Positions 9,681-20,172 of a stretch of 64,000 nt of DNA are shown one piece after another. The notes beneath the pieces are model-generated. The model was given only the letters and a program-made list of their open reading frames with translations. It was not told the DNA's origin and did not search any database. The first letter of the stretch is position 1; each line of letters begins with the position of its first letter. The position numbers were made by a program, and so were the translations under genes. Origin of the DNA: Methylomonas paludis (GTDB lineage Bacteria > Pseudomonadota > Gammaproteobacteria > Methylococcales > Methylomonadaceae); the NCBI RefSeq assembly GCF_018734325.1, contig NZ_CP073754.1, positions 3,348,001 to 3,412,000 on the forward strand, written 5' to 3'.

Positions 9681-11720
9681 ATGACCAACCCATTACTGGA
9701 AGATACCCAATTACCGCAATTTTCCAAAATTCGCCCGGAACATGTTGAACCGGCTATTGATCAGCTGTTAACTGCGGCCAGACAGACCATCGCCGAACTG
9801 ACCGCCACTGGCGGCCCTTACAGCTGGGATAATCTGGTAGCACCGCTGGATGATGCTGAAGATAGGCTGAACCGGGCCTGGTCGCCGGTCAGTCATCTGA
9901 ATGCCGTATTAAATAGTGAGGGGTTACGCTCTGCCTATACTGCCTGCCTGGAAAAGCTCAGTGAGTACGGCACCGAAGTCGGTCAAAATCGGGATTTGTA
10001 TCTGGCCTATCAAGCTATCCATGACAGTGCCGAGTTTGCCGGCCTGGAACGCGCCCAGCAAAAAATCATTAGCAATGCCTTACGTGATTTTCATTTATCC
10101 GGTGTGGATTTGCCTGCCGAGCAACAGGCGCGTTACAAAGAAATCAGTCAACAACTTTCTGCGCTGGGTAGTCAGTACGAAAATAATCTGCTGGATGCCA
10201 CCAATGCCTGGCATAAACATATTATCGATAGCGATGAGCTGGCCGGCTTGCCGGAATCGGCACTGGCCCAGGCCAAACAGAGCGCTGAAGCAGAGGGCAA
10301 AACCGGCTGGTTATTGAGTTTGCAGTTTCCGTCCTATCTGGCCGTGATGACTTACGCCGATAACCGCGAGCTGCGTCATGAACTGTATCGGGCTTTTAGC
10401 ACCCGCGCCTCAGACCAAGGACCAAATGCCGGTACCTGGGATAATTCGGCACTGATGGAGAATATTCTGGCGCTACGCCACGAAAAAGCCCAATTGCTGG
10501 GTTTTAACAATTTTGCCGAATATTCTCTGGCCACCAAAATGGCGGACAGCACCACCAGCGTGGTGAGTTTTCTGGAAGATCTGGCTGATCGCTCTTGGCG
10601 GCAGGCACGCCGTGATCTGGCGGAATTGAAAGATTTTGCTGCTGCCGAATACGGCAATCACGATGTTCAAGCCTGGGATATTGGCTATTATTCGGAAAAA
10701 ATGCGTCAACATTTTTACCAGCTTTCTCAGGAGGAAGTTCGCGCCTATTTTCCCAGCCCTAAAGTCATCGCCGGTTTGTTCAGTATCGTCAAGCAGTTGT
10801 TTGGCCTGGAAATCACCGCGATCAGCGATTTCGATACCTGGCATCCTGACGTGGGCTTTTATCAGATTACTGATCAGCACGGCCAGTTACGCGGCCATTT
10901 TTATCTGGATTTGTTCGCGCGCAGCAAAAAACGCGGCGGCGCCTGGATGGATGATTGCGCGAGCCGGCGCAAGACTGCCAAAGGTATTCAAACCCCGGTG
11001 GCCTATCTGGTCTGCAATTTTACTCCACCTACCGGCGATGTTCCGGCCTTGTTGAGCCATGATGAAGTGCAAACGCTGTTTCATGAATTTGGTCATGGTC
11101 TGCACCACATGCTGACCCAAATTGATTACAGCGGGGTTTCTGGTATTAATGGGGTGGAATGGGATGCCGTGGAACTGCCCAGCCAGTTCATGGAAAACTG
11201 GTGCTGGGAAAAACCAGCCCTGGCCTTACTCTCGGCGCATTATCAAACCGGGGAACCGTTGCCGGATACCCTGTTCGAAAAAATGCTGGCGGCCAAAAAC
11301 TTCCAGGCCGGGATGCAGATGGTCAGACAGATTGAGTTCAGCCTGTTTGATTTTAAAATCCATCAAGACTACGACCCCACCAGAGGCGGCCGGATTTACC
11401 CGACCTTACACCAAATCCGCGAGCAGGTGGCGGTAGTGAAAGTACCGGATTTCAACCGGTTTGCCCACAGTTTTTCGCATATATTTGCCGGGGGTTATGC
11501 AGCCGGCTATTACAGTTACAAATGGGCGGAAGTGTTGTCCAGTGATGCTTTTTCCTTATTTGAAGAGAATGGTATTTTTGACCGCGCTACCGGCGAATCT
11601 TTTCTGCACAATATTCTTGAGCAGGGCGGCAGCAGCGAGGCTATGACCTTGTTTAAAAATTTCCGTGGCCGCGAACCGAATATCGATGCCTTGTTAAGAC
11701 ACAATGGCATAGCCGCCTGA
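9681..11720 (+). CDS. prlC: Oligopeptidase A (M3 metallopeptidase)
   Basis: 679 residues, almost the same length as E. coli PrlC (680). A cytosolic zinc peptidase that degrades signal peptides and other short peptides. The zinc motif 'HEFGH' is at 468-472, with the third ligand Glu498 in 'WDAVELPSQFMENW' just downstream. The 113-nt gap to aroE and the following small zinc-ribbon gene suggest its own promoter. Confidence 0.95.
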   Translation: MTNPLLEDTQLPQFSKIRPEHVEPAIDQLLTAARQTIAELTATGGPYSWDNLVAPLDDAEDRLNRAWSPVSHLNAVLNSEGLRSAYTACLEKLSEYGTEVGQNRDLYLAYQAIHDSAEFAGLERAQQKIISNALRDFHLSGVDLPAEQQARYKEISQQLSALGSQYENNLLDATNAWHKHIIDSDELAGLPESALAQAKQSAEAEGKTGWLLSLQFPSYLAVMTYADNRELRHELYRAFSTRASDQGPNAGTWDNSALMENILALRHEKAQLLGFNNFAEYSLATKMADSTTSVVSFLEDLADRSWRQARRDLAELKDFAAAEYGNHDVQAWDIGYYSEKMRQHFYQLSQEEVRAYFPSPKVIAGLFSIVKQLFGLEITAISDFDTWHPDVGFYQITDQHGQLRGHFYLDLFARSKKRGGAWMDDCASRRKTAKGIQTPVAYLVCNFTPPTGDVPALLSHDEVQTLFHEFGHGLHHMLTQIDYSGVSGINGVEWDAVELPSQFMENWCWEKPALALLSAHYQTGEPLPDTLFEKMLAAKNFQAGMQMVRQIEFSLFDFKIHQDYDPTRGGRIYPTLHQIREQVAVVKVPDFNRFAHSFSHIFAGGYAAGYYSYKWAEVLSSDAFSLFEENGIFDRATGESFLHNILEQGGSSEAMTLFKNFRGREPNIDALLRHNGIAA

Positions 11721-11755
11721 GGAAATCAGTTAAACCCAAGCATAAAGGAGTTTGC

Positions 11756-12043
11756 ATGAAAAACTGCCCAAAATGTGGCCAAGCCCGGCAAGGCGAGCTG
11801 TTCAAATGCCCAAGCTGTGATGTATTTTATTCACAAATTGATGAAATCCTTTATGAAGAGCAGTTATTGCTGGAAAAACATACCGTTAAAGGCCTGATCA
11901 AGAAAGTACTGGCGGCGCCAGACCGGAGTCAGGCCTTACGTAGCGAATTAAGCTCTATCTGGAAAAATACGCCCTGGCAAACCAAAATCAGTTTATGGAC
12001 AATTTTTGCGTTTGTGTTTGCCCTGATAGTCACGGTCTTGTAA
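11756..12043 (+). CDS. Small zinc-ribbon membrane protein
   Basis: 95 residues. Two CxxC pairs (Cys4/Cys7 'CPKC' and Cys18/Cys21 'CPSC') form a short zinc ribbon at the N-terminus. A soluble helical part follows, and a single hydrophobic segment (about 75-94) ends the protein, so it is probably tail-anchored with the ribbon in the cytoplasm. A very good Shine-Dalgarno (AAAGGAG) precedes the start. No named family recognised; it lies 35 nt after prlC and 68 nt before ubiD. Confidence 0.75.
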   Translation: MKNCPKCGQARQGELFKCPSCDVFYSQIDEILYEEQLLLEKHTVKGLIKKVLAAPDRSQALRSELSSIWKNTPWQTKISLWTIFAFVFALIVTVL

Positions 12044-12111
12044 CGATACGGCCTTTTGCCACGATTTTTGCCCAATTCTGCTCCGGTACGCCAAGCACAC
12101 CATGAAATATC

Positions 12112-13572
12112 ATGAAATATAAAGATTTAAGAGATTTTATCGCCCAACTGGAAAAACAGGGTGAATTGAAACGCATTACGGCCGAAGTTGATCCTTATCT
12201 GGAAATGACGGAAATTTGTGACCGGGTGTTAAAGCAGGCCGGGCCGGCGCTGTTGTTTGAAAATCCGAAAAATGCCAATATTCCGGTGTTGGCCAATTTG
12301 TTCGGCACGCCGAAACGGGTGGCGATGGGAATGGGGGCGCAGGATGTATCTGAATTGCGCGGTATCGGCGAATTGCTGGCTTACCTGAAAGAACCGGAAC
12401 CACCGCGCGGCATGAGAGATGCGTTTGAAAAATTGCCGGTGTTCAAGCAGGTGTTAAACATGACGCCCAAGCTGGTGGGTTCTGCGCCCTGTCAGGAACT
12501 GACCCGCATAGGCAGTGAAATTGATCTGGGCGATTATCCGATTCAGACCTGCTGGCCGGAAGATGCGGCACCGCTGATCACCTGGCCGCTGGTGATTACC
12601 AAAGGCCCGCACAAGGAACGCCAAAATCTGGGTATTTACCGTCAACAGGTGATCGGCAAAAATAAGCTGATCATGCGCTGGCTGACCCATCGCGGCGGTG
12701 CGCTGGATTTTCGGGAATGGCAGATTGCTCATCCCGGCAAGCCGTTTCCAGTAGCCGTGGCGCTGGGCGCTGATCCGGCGACGATATTGGCTGCGGTGAC
12801 GCCGGTGCCGGACACTTTGTCAGAATATGGCTTTGCCGGTTTGCTGCGCGGTTCAAAAACCGAAGTGGTAAAATGCCAGACCAATGATCTGCAAGTGCCG
12901 GCCAGTGCGGAAATTGTGCTGGAAGGATTTATTTATCCAGGCGAAACGGCACCGGAAGGGCCTTATGGCGATCATACCGGTTACTATAATGAGGTGGATG
13001 AGTTTCCGGTGTTTACCATCGAGCGTATCACCCAGCGCCAGGCCCCGATTTATCACAGCACGTATACAGGCCGGCCACCGGATGAACCGGCAATTTTGGG
13101 GGTAGCCCTGAATGAAGTGTTTGTACCGATTTTACAAAAACAGTTTCCGGAAATTATTGATTTTTATTTGCCGCCGGAAGGCTGTTCTTACCGAATGGCA
13201 GTGATCAGTATGAAAAAACAATATGCCGGCCATGCCAAACGGGTAATGTTGGGCACTTGGTCTTATTTGCGCCAGTTCATGTACACCAAGTTTGTGATCG
13301 TGGTGGATGATGATATTAATGTGCGTAACTGGCAGGATGTGATCTGGGCCATCACCACCCGGATGGATCCAGCCCGGGATTTGACTATCCTGGAAAACAC
13401 GCCTATCGATTATCTGGATTTTGCTTCGCCGGTATCCGGCCTGGGGTCTAAAGTTGGTTTTGATGCCACCAATAAATGGCCGGGAGAAACCAACCGGGAA
13501 TGGGGGCGGCCTATTGTGATGCGCGACGATGTGATTAAAAAAGTCGATGCGATGTGGGCTGATTTATTTTGA
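12112..13572 (+). CDS. ubiD: 4-hydroxy-3-polyprenylbenzoate decarboxylase UbiD
   Basis: 486 residues. A prenylated-FMN-dependent decarboxylase of ubiquinone synthesis, needing the UbiX-made cofactor. The N-terminus '[20 protein letters not shown]' and the active-site segment '[20 protein letters not shown]', with acidic residues of the catalytic E-R-E network, identify the family. ATG 12112 aligns with the known start; another ATG in the same short repeated 'ATGAAATATC' lies upstream but out of frame. Confidence 0.95.
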   Translation: MKYKDLRDFIAQLEKQGELKRITAEVDPYLEMTEICDRVLKQAGPALLFENPKNANIPVLANLFGTPKRVAMGMGAQDVSELRGIGELLAYLKEPEPPRGMRDAFEKLPVFKQVLNMTPKLVGSAPCQELTRIGSEIDLGDYPIQTCWPEDAAPLITWPLVITKGPHKERQNLGIYRQQVIGKNKLIMRWLTHRGGALDFREWQIAHPGKPFPVAVALGADPATILAAVTPVPDTLSEYGFAGLLRGSKTEVVKCQTNDLQVPASAEIVLEGFIYPGETAPEGPYGDHTGYYNEVDEFPVFTIERITQRQAPIYHSTYTGRPPDEPAILGVALNEVFVPILQKQFPEIIDFYLPPEGCSYRMAVISMKKQYAGHAKRVMLGTWSYLRQFMYTKFVIVVDDDINVRNWQDVIWAITTRMDPARDLTILENTPIDYLDFASPVSGLGSKVGFDATNKWPGETNREWGRPIVMRDDVIKKVDAMWADLF

Positions 13573-13607
13573 TTAATGTTTGCCTGAGTGTCTGAAATAC
13601 TGCTGCC

Positions 13608-14390
13608 ATGTCTATACTCGGTTTTGAGTTGCCCCTCAACTTTGCGCATCATCCCCTCAGTGAGTTATTGCTGATCGCACTGGCTGGACTTTATGCCGGC
13701 ACCCAGAACACTCTGGCGGGTGGAGGGTCTTTCATTACTTTTCCCACCTTGTTACTAGCCGGTCTGAATCCGCTGGCGGCCAATATTACCTCGACGATTG
13801 CGCTGTATCCGAATCAGATTACCTCGGCTTTAGCGGGGCGTAAACTGGCCGGAGGTGTGAATAAACTCAGCCTGGGCCAGTTATTCAGCCTCAGTATAGC
13901 CGGAGGCATCACAGGTGCGTTGCTATTGCTGAATACGCCGGTGAGTATTTTTGCCAAATTGGTGCCCTGGCTGGTGCTGGTCGCCACTTTGATTTTCTGC
14001 TGGGGTAGTTTTCGGCGTAAATCGCTGCATTCCAGCCGGGTTCCCACGCCGGTATTAGCTTTGATTCAGTTTGTGATCGGTATTTATGGCGGCTATTTCG
14101 GCGGCGGTATCGGTATTTTGATGCTGGCGGCGTTGACCATAGCCGGTCAACAGGTGCGCACCGCTACGGCCACCAAGAATGTGTTGGCTATGGCTATGAA
14201 TACGTCTGCGGTGGGTCTGTTTGCTTTTTCCAGCCAGATTGACTGGTTGGCGGCAGTGGCTTTAGCGATAGGCGGCATAGCTGGTGGTTTAACCGGAAGT
14301 TGGCTGGTGCATCGTCTGCCGGAAAAAATTATGCGCGGCTTTGTGGTGGTGGTGGGATTTGGTTTGACGGGCTGGCTGTTCTGGCGTTAG
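13608..14390 (+). CDS. TauE/SafE family permease
   Basis: 260 residues with about eight hydrophobic segments. The family hallmark appears near the N-terminus ('GLYAGTQNTLAGGGSFITFP') and in the second half ('GIYGGYFGGGIGILML'), showing the internal duplication of this superfamily of sulfite, sulfoacetate or other anion exporters. The substrate cannot be read from sequence. It lies 35 nt after ubiD, and a strong terminator follows. Confidence 0.85.
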   Translation: MSILGFELPLNFAHHPLSELLLIALAGLYAGTQNTLAGGGSFITFPTLLLAGLNPLAANITSTIALYPNQITSALAGRKLAGGVNKLSLGQLFSLSIAGGITGALLLLNTPVSIFAKLVPWLVLVATLIFCWGSFRRKSLHSSRVPTPVLALIQFVIGIYGGYFGGGIGILMLAALTIAGQQVRTATATKNVLAMAMNTSAVGLFAFSSQIDWLAAVALAIGGIAGGLTGSWLVHRLPEKIMRGFVVVVGFGLTGWLFWR

Positions 14391-14413
14391 TGCCGATTTT
14401 GGTTGGGCCGACG

Positions 14414-14447
14414 ACAGGCCCGGACTGCTATCGGGGCCTGTTTTTTA
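14414..14447 (+). terminator. Rho-independent terminator after the TauE/SafE gene
   Basis: ACAGGCCC (14414-14421) pairs with GGGCCTGT (14434-14441) around a 12-nt loop, followed by a T run. It is 24 nt after the permease stop codon. The reverse strand lacks a good T run, so it probably works in the plus direction only. Confidence 0.85.
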
Positions 14448-14542
14448 AACGCATTGGGCTCTAGGCGTATCTCAGCAGATTGGCCAAAAAACGCGATATG
14501 ATGCTGCGAAAGCCGTTTGGTCAAATCACTTATCAGCCAACA

Positions 14543-14575
14543 CCTCGATTCCGCTATGCTTCATCGAGGCTACGG
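14543..14575. repeat. REP-like palindromic repeat, copy 1
   Basis: CCTCGAT ... ATCGAGG arms around a 'TCCGCTATGCTTC' core, followed by CTACG. The core is shared with copies at 25257, 42859 and 43008. It lies just beyond the 3' end of lpdA. Confidence 0.7.
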
Positions 14576-14594
14576 AGTACACGGAGTACTTAGA

Positions 14595-16013
14595 TTATTT
14601 CTTGATGTACAGGTCGGTAATGGTGCCTTCTATCATCTCGGCAGCAAAGGCCAGCGTTTCAGACAGACTGGGGTGCGGATGGATGGTCAGGCTCAGATCT
14701 TCGGCATCGGCACCCATTTCCAGGGCCAGCACCGCTTCGGCTATCAGTTCCCCGGCACTGGGGCCGACGATGCCTGCCCCCAGGATACGACCGGTTTCTT
14801 TGTCGGTAATCAGTTTGGTCAGACCTTCGCTACGCCCCATACTCAATGAGCGACCGCTGGCGGCCCACGGGAAGGTGGCTTTTTCGTAGGCGATGCCTTG
14901 CTGTTTGGCCTGTGTTTCGGTCAAGCCCATCCAGGCCACTTCCGGGTCGGTGTAGGCGACGCCCGGGATGGTCAAAGCGTCAAATCCGACTTTCAGGCCG
15001 CTGATGGCTTCTGCGGCAATTTTACCTTCGTGGGCGGCTTTATGCGCCAGCATCGGGTTGCCGACGATATCGCCAATGGCGTGTATATGGCTGATATTGG
15101 TGCGCAGTTGCTTGTCCACCGGGATAAAACCAGCTTCATCAACAAACACCCCGGCAGCTTCGGCATTGATCAGCTTGCCATTTGGTCGGCGGCCAACAGC
15201 CACCAGTACCGCATCAAATACTTCGGATTCCGGTGCCGATTTGCCTTCAAAACTGACTTTCAGACCGGCATCAGTAGCTTCGATAGCCTGTACTTTGGTC
15301 TCCAGCCACAGGTTGTCGTATTGTTTTTTGATGCGACGCTGGAGCGGGGTGACAATGTCTTTGTCACAGCCGGGTATGATTTGATCCTGCAGCTCTACTA
15401 CGCTGATTTTGGAGCCCAGGGCATGATAGACCGTGGCCATTTCCAGGCCGATAATGCCGCCACCGACAATTAGCAGCTTCTCGGGTATGGTTTGCAGTTC
15501 CAGTGCATCGGTGGAGTCCCATAAGCGCGGATCGTCATTGGGAAATACCGGGATTTTGGTCGGATGGGAACCGGCGGCAATAATGGCTTTATCAAAATTG
15601 ATGGTTTGCTCGCCATCGGCGCTAGTAACTTGCAGGCTGTTGGCCGAGACAAATTTGCCGACCCCATTGACCAGGGTAATATTGCGTTGTTTTACCAATC
15701 TGGCCAGTCCCTGATTCAGGCCTTGGGAAACGCTTTGTTTCCAGGCTCTGATCTTATCCAGATCGATAGCCGGCTTGGCAAAGCTGACGCCGTGCGCTGA
15801 AAAATCTTCGGCTTCATGAATCACCAGCGCCACATGCAGCAAGGCTTTGGAGGGAATACAGCCCACATTCAGACACACCCCGCCCAAAACCGGATAGCGC
15901 TCGACCAGAGTGACTTTCAGACCCAGATCAGCCGCACGAAAAGCGGCGGTATAACCACCAGGACCACCGCCCAGCACTAACACTTCAGTTTGAATTGTAG
16001 AGTTACTTGACAT
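14595..16013 (-). CDS. lpdA: Dihydrolipoyl dehydrogenase (E3)
   Basis: 472 residues. FAD-linked E3 that reoxidises lipoyl groups of the pyruvate (and usually 2-oxoglutarate) dehydrogenase complexes. N-terminal FAD fold 'VLVLGGGPGGYTAAF', redox disulfide Cys47-Cys52 ('GGVCLNVGCIPSK'), NAD-binding 'IVGGGIIGLEMA' and the C-terminal His-Glu pair 'HPHPSLSET' are all present. No extra lipoyl domain at the N-terminus. Last gene of the aceEF-lpd operon, 10 nt after aceF. Confidence 0.95.
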   Translation of the reverse strand: MSSNSTIQTEVLVLGGGPGGYTAAFRAADLGLKVTLVERYPVLGGVCLNVGCIPSKALLHVALVIHEAEDFSAHGVSFAKPAIDLDKIRAWKQSVSQGLNQGLARLVKQRNITLVNGVGKFVSANSLQVTSADGEQTINFDKAIIAAGSHPTKIPVFPNDDPRLWDSTDALELQTIPEKLLIVGGGIIGLEMATVYHALGSKISVVELQDQIIPGCDKDIVTPLQRRIKKQYDNLWLETKVQAIEATDAGLKVSFEGKSAPESEVFDAVLVAVGRRPNGKLINAEAAGVFVDEAGFIPVDKQLRTNISHIHAIGDIVGNPMLAHKAAHEGKIAAEAISGLKVGFDALTIPGVAYTDPEVAWMGLTETQAKQQGIAYEKATFPWAASGRSLSMGRSEGLTKLITDKETGRILGAGIVGPSAGELIAEAVLALEMGADAEDLSLTIHPHPSLSETLAFAAEMIEGTITDLYIKK

Positions 16014-16023
16014 GCGCCTTCTC

Positions 16024-17337
16024 CTAAAGTAACAGGCGACGAATATCGCTGAGATTATTTTTTAGTGCTTCCATAAAACGGGCACCTTCGGCACCGTCGA
16101 TAACACGATGATCATAGGTAATATCCAGAGGTAACATCAGTTTGGGTTCAAAGCTGGTGCCATTCCAGACCGGCTGAATTTTGGAGCGGGTGACGCCCAG
16201 TATCGCCACTTCCGGCGCATTGACGATAGGGGTAAAGGCTGTGCCGCCGATACCGCCCAGACTGGAAATGGTCATACAACCGCCCTGCATGTCGGCCGGC
16301 TTCAATTTGCCCAGTCTGGCCAGTTCACTTTTTTCTGCCAGTTCGCTGGACAACTGAAAAATCCCTTTTTTATCGACATCGCGTATCACCGGCACCACCA
16401 GACCATTTGGTGTGTCTACAGCGATACCGATATGATAGTAATGTTTAAAAATTTGTTTCTCACCATCTGCAGACAAAGAGCTGTTGAAGGCCGGGTATTT
16501 TTGCAAGGCCGCCACCAGCGCTTTGATAATGAATACCAAGCCGGTGAGTTTAACGGCCTCTTTGCCTAATCCGGCATTGACACTTTTACGAAACTCTTCC
16601 ATGCCGCCAATATCCACTTCGTCGTGGTAAGTCACCAGCGGCAAATTCAACCAGACTCTGGTCAGATTTTGGCCGGTCAGCCGCTTGATTTTGCTTAAGG
16701 GCTTTTCTTCTATCTCGCCGAATTGTGAGAAATCGACAGCGGGTATGGCTGGTATGCCGGCACTACCGCCATTACTAACACCACTGCTGGCCGCTGTGAC
16801 AATTTGCTTGACGAAATTTTTAACATCGTCCTGCAAAATTCGGCCTTTACGGCCACTGCCTTTGACAATTTTACTTAGGTCAACGCCCAGTTCTCTGGCA
16901 AACAGCCGTACACTGGGGGTAGCATGAGGTTTATGCTCGTTATCACCCGTCACTTCTGCAGATACGGGGCCAAGCGCTACGGCAGGTAGTGCCGGCGCAA
17001 CTTCGACTTTGGCCGGTTCGGCTGCAATCTTGGTTTCAACCACCGCTGCCGGCTCAGGGGCGACAGCCGCTGGCGCAGGAGCAGCGGGGGCGGCATCATT
17101 GACTTCCAAGGTAACGATTAGGGTGCCTTCCGCTACTTTGTCACCAACCTTGATGTGTACCTGTTTGACTTTACCGGCAGCACTGGACGGCAAGTCCATA
17201 GTGGCCTTGTCGGTTTCCATTACTGCCAGGGTTTGCTCTGCGACTACATCGTCACCAGGCTTGATGAGAACATCAATGATATCAATATCGGCGACATTAC
17301 CCAGATCAGGTACTTTTACTTCGATTAAAACACTCAT
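16024..17337 (-). CDS. aceF: Dihydrolipoamide acetyltransferase (E2) of pyruvate dehydrogenase
   Basis: 437 residues. One lipoyl domain (1-78; lipoyl Lys44 in 'METDKATMD'), an Ala/Pro-rich linker (82-125), the E1/E3-binding domain (138-176, 'PSVRLFARELGVDL') and a catalytic domain with 'DHRVIDG' near residues 409-415. E. coli AceF has three lipoyl domains; the single one makes this protein about 190 residues shorter. It starts 13 nt after aceE. Confidence 0.95.
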   Translation of the reverse strand: MSVLIEVKVPDLGNVADIDIIDVLIKPGDDVVAEQTLAVMETDKATMDLPSSAAGKVKQVHIKVGDKVAEGTLIVTLEVNDAAPAAPAPAAVAPEPAAVVETKIAAEPAKVEVAPALPAVALGPVSAEVTGDNEHKPHATPSVRLFARELGVDLSKIVKGSGRKGRILQDDVKNFVKQIVTAASSGVSNGGSAGIPAIPAVDFSQFGEIEEKPLSKIKRLTGQNLTRVWLNLPLVTYHDEVDIGGMEEFRKSVNAGLGKEAVKLTGLVFIIKALVAALQKYPAFNSSLSADGEKQIFKHYYHIGIAVDTPNGLVVPVIRDVDKKGIFQLSSELAEKSELARLGKLKPADMQGGCMTISSLGGIGGTAFTPIVNAPEVAILGVTRSKIQPVWNGTSFEPKLMLPLDITYDHRVIDGAEGARFMEALKNNLSDIRRLLL

Positions 17338-17350
17338 AGGGTACTTTCCG

Positions 17351-20029
17351 TTAAATCAACCAAGGGGAGGTTGCTTCTGGGTTTATATTATATTTTGCTA
17401 TGGCAGCCTCAAGTTTGGCGGCCTGGAATTCACCATTTTTGACCAAGCTGTACAAGGCGGCCACCGTGACATGGTAACGGTCAACCTCAAAAAACTTGCG
17501 TAGATTGGCGCGGGTGTCGGAACGGCCAAAACCGTCGGTGCCCAAGACCAAATAAGGTTTGTTGAAATAAGGCCGGATTTGCTCGGCAAAGGCGCGATTG
17601 TAATCTGTTGCCGCAATCACTGGACCTTTGCTGGCAGCCAGACAATGTTCAACATGGGGGATGCGTGGTTTTTCGCTAGGATGCAGACGATTCCAACGTT
17701 CACAGCTTTGGCCATCGCGCCCCAGTTCGGTGAAACTTGGACAGCTCCACAAATCGGCTTCTACACCCCAATCTTCCTGTAACAACTTGGCGGCGGCAAT
17801 CACTTCGATAAAGATGGTACCGGAACCCAATAGTTGTACGCGCGGTTTTTTGCTGTTGGGTGCCGCTTTAAACGAATACATGCCTTTGAGAATATCCGCT
17901 TCTATACCGGCAGGCATGGCAGGCTGTTCATAATTTTCATTCATCAGGGTGATGTAATAAAAAATATCTTCCTGCTCAACATACATGCGCCGCAAACCAT
18001 CCTGGATAATCACCGCCAGTTCGCAGCCGAAGGTGGGGTCGTAGGAATAACAATTGGGTACGGTAGCCGACATTAAATGACTATGGCCATCTTCATGCTG
18101 CAAGCCTTCGCCGTTCAAGGTGGTTCTGCCGGCAGTACCGCCCAGCAAAAAGCCTCTGGTGCGTTGGTCGGCAGCGGCCCAGATCAGATCGCCGACCCGC
18201 TGAAAACCAAACATCGAATAATAGATAAAAAACGGGATCATCGGTACGCCGTGCGTGGAATAGGCGGTACCTGCAGCAATCCAGTCGCATAGACCGCCTG
18301 CTTCGTTAATGCCTTCCTGCAGCACCTGGCCGTGCTTGTCTTCCTTGTAAAACATCAGTTGTTCGGCATCCTGGGGAGTATATAACTGACCGACCTGCGA
18401 CCAGATACCCAGTTGTCTGAACATGCCTTCCATACCAAAGGTACGCGATTCATCGGGCACGATGGGCACAATGCGATTGCCTATCTGTTTATCCTTGACC
18501 AGGATGTTGAGGATACGCACAAAAGCCATGGTAGTGGAAATTTCGTGGCCTTCGCCAGTGCCTTCCAGCAAGGCTTTGAAGGCGCTCAGGCCCGGCACTT
18601 CCAAGGCGTAGGATTTGGCGCGACGTGCAGGCAGATATCCACCCAGATCGGCCCGGCGCTGTTGCATATATTTGAGTTCTTCAGATTCTTCGCTAAAGCG
18701 CAAATAGGGCAGATTTGCCAATTCATCATCGCTGACCGGCAGTTGATAACGATCACGGATATGTTTGATGGATTCCGAGCTCATCTTTTTCTGCTGATGG
18801 CTGGTATTCTGAGCTTGACCGGAATCTCCCATGCCATAACCTTTAATGGTTTTAGCCAGAATTACGGTGGGCTGACCACGATGATTAACGGCGGCTTGAT
18901 AGGCGGCAAAAACTTTTATGGTGTCATGACCACCGCGGTTTAATTCCCAGATGTCATGATCGGTATAATCTTTAACCAGTTCCTGCAGTTCCGGGGTATT
19001 GAAGAAGCGTTCACGCACATAGGCACCGTCTTTGGACTTAAAGGTCTGATAATCGCCATCCACGCATTCCATCATGCGTTTCACCACCAAACCTTTTTTA
19101 TCCCTGGCTAAAATCGGATCCCAACGCCGGCCCCAAATAACTTTGATAACATTCCAGTTGGCGCCACGGAAATTGCTTTCCAGTTCTTGAATGATTTTGC
19201 CGTTACCCCTTACCGGACCATCCAGACGTTGTAAATTGCAGTTAACCACAAATATCAGGTTATCCAGTTTTTCCCGGCCGGCCATACCAATGGCACCCAA
19301 GGTTTCCGGCTCGTCGGTTTCGCCGTCACCCAGAAATGCCCAGACTTTACGGCCTTCGATATTGGCCAGACCACGCCCATGCATGTAACGCATGAATCTG
19401 GCCTGATAGATAGCCATAATTGGCCCTAAGCCCATTGATACTGTTGGGAATTGCCAGAAATCCGGCATCAACCAAGGATGCGGATAGGATGATAGGCCGT
19501 TACCGCCGACTTCCTGACGAAAATTGTCTAATTGATCGGCAGTCAGACGGCCTTGCAAAAAGGCCTGGGCATAGGTTCCGGGCGCGGAATGTCCTTGTGA
19601 AAAAATCATGTCGCCACCATGAGTGTCGGTAGCGGCATGCCAGAAGTGATTTTGCCCGACATCATACAAAGTGACCGCTGAGGCAAAACTGGCAATATGC
19701 CCACCAACATTGGTGTATTTGTTGGCTCTTAACACCATCATCATGGCATTCCAGCGCACATAGGAGCGTATGGTCCGTTCCAGATCGGAATTGCCGGGGA
19801 AATTGGGCTGTTTATCGACTGGGATGCTATTTATATACGGGGTGGACGCTGAGAAGGGAATATCTGAGCCTGATTGCCGGGCGGTACTGACTAATTTTTC
19901 GATTAAAAATCCGGCACGAACACTACCTTCTTTTTGAATGACTGCCTCAAGGGATTCTATCCATTCTCTGGTTTCGTCTGGATCAATGTCGTGAGTTCCG
20001 TTAACCTCTGTATTTAAGCTATTGTTCAT
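17351..20029 (-). CDS. aceE: Pyruvate dehydrogenase E1 component
   Basis: 892 residues, homodimeric E1 type. Thiamine diphosphate-dependent decarboxylation of pyruvate and transfer of the acetyl unit to the E2 lipoyl arm. The ThDP motif runs from 'GDGETDEPE' (234-242) to 'NCN' (263-265). 'YVRWNAMMMVLRANK' and 'GGHIASFAS' are typical of this E1. First gene of the operon; about 140 nt without an ORF separate it from selO, and no pdhR-type regulator is adjacent. Confidence 0.96.
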   Translation of the reverse strand: MNNSLNTEVNGTHDIDPDETREWIESLEAVIQKEGSVRAGFLIEKLVSTARQSGSDIPFSASTPYINSIPVDKQPNFPGNSDLERTIRSYVRWNAMMMVLRANKYTNVGGHIASFASAVTLYDVGQNHFWHAATDTHGGDMIFSQGHSAPGTYAQAFLQGRLTADQLDNFRQEVGGNGLSSYPHPWLMPDFWQFPTVSMGLGPIMAIYQARFMRYMHGRGLANIEGRKVWAFLGDGETDEPETLGAIGMAGREKLDNLIFVVNCNLQRLDGPVRGNGKIIQELESNFRGANWNVIKVIWGRRWDPILARDKKGLVVKRMMECVDGDYQTFKSKDGAYVRERFFNTPELQELVKDYTDHDIWELNRGGHDTIKVFAAYQAAVNHRGQPTVILAKTIKGYGMGDSGQAQNTSHQQKKMSSESIKHIRDRYQLPVSDDELANLPYLRFSEESEELKYMQQRRADLGGYLPARRAKSYALEVPGLSAFKALLEGTGEGHEISTTMAFVRILNILVKDKQIGNRIVPIVPDESRTFGMEGMFRQLGIWSQVGQLYTPQDAEQLMFYKEDKHGQVLQEGINEAGGLCDWIAAGTAYSTHGVPMIPFFIYYSMFGFQRVGDLIWAAADQRTRGFLLGGTAGRTTLNGEGLQHEDGHSHLMSATVPNCYSYDPTFGCELAVIIQDGLRRMYVEQEDIFYYITLMNENYEQPAMPAGIEADILKGMYSFKAAPNSKKPRVQLLGSGTIFIEVIAAAKLLQEDWGVEADLWSCPSFTELGRDGQSCERWNRLHPSEKPRIPHVEHCLAASKGPVIAATDYNRAFAEQIRPYFNKPYLVLGTDGFGRSDTRANLRKFFEVDRYHVTVAALYSLVKNGEFQAAKLEAAIAKYNINPEATSPWLI

Positions 20030-20172
20030 TACGGTGCCTGATAAAAATCGTTGGACAAACTATAAAAAGGATACCTGAAATAGTGGCATTGAGCATGTTT
20101 TTTTCAGATATACCCGGTTTAAAATGATGCTGAAGCCTTAGGTCTATTTTGCTGTATCCACTGGGCTGGTTT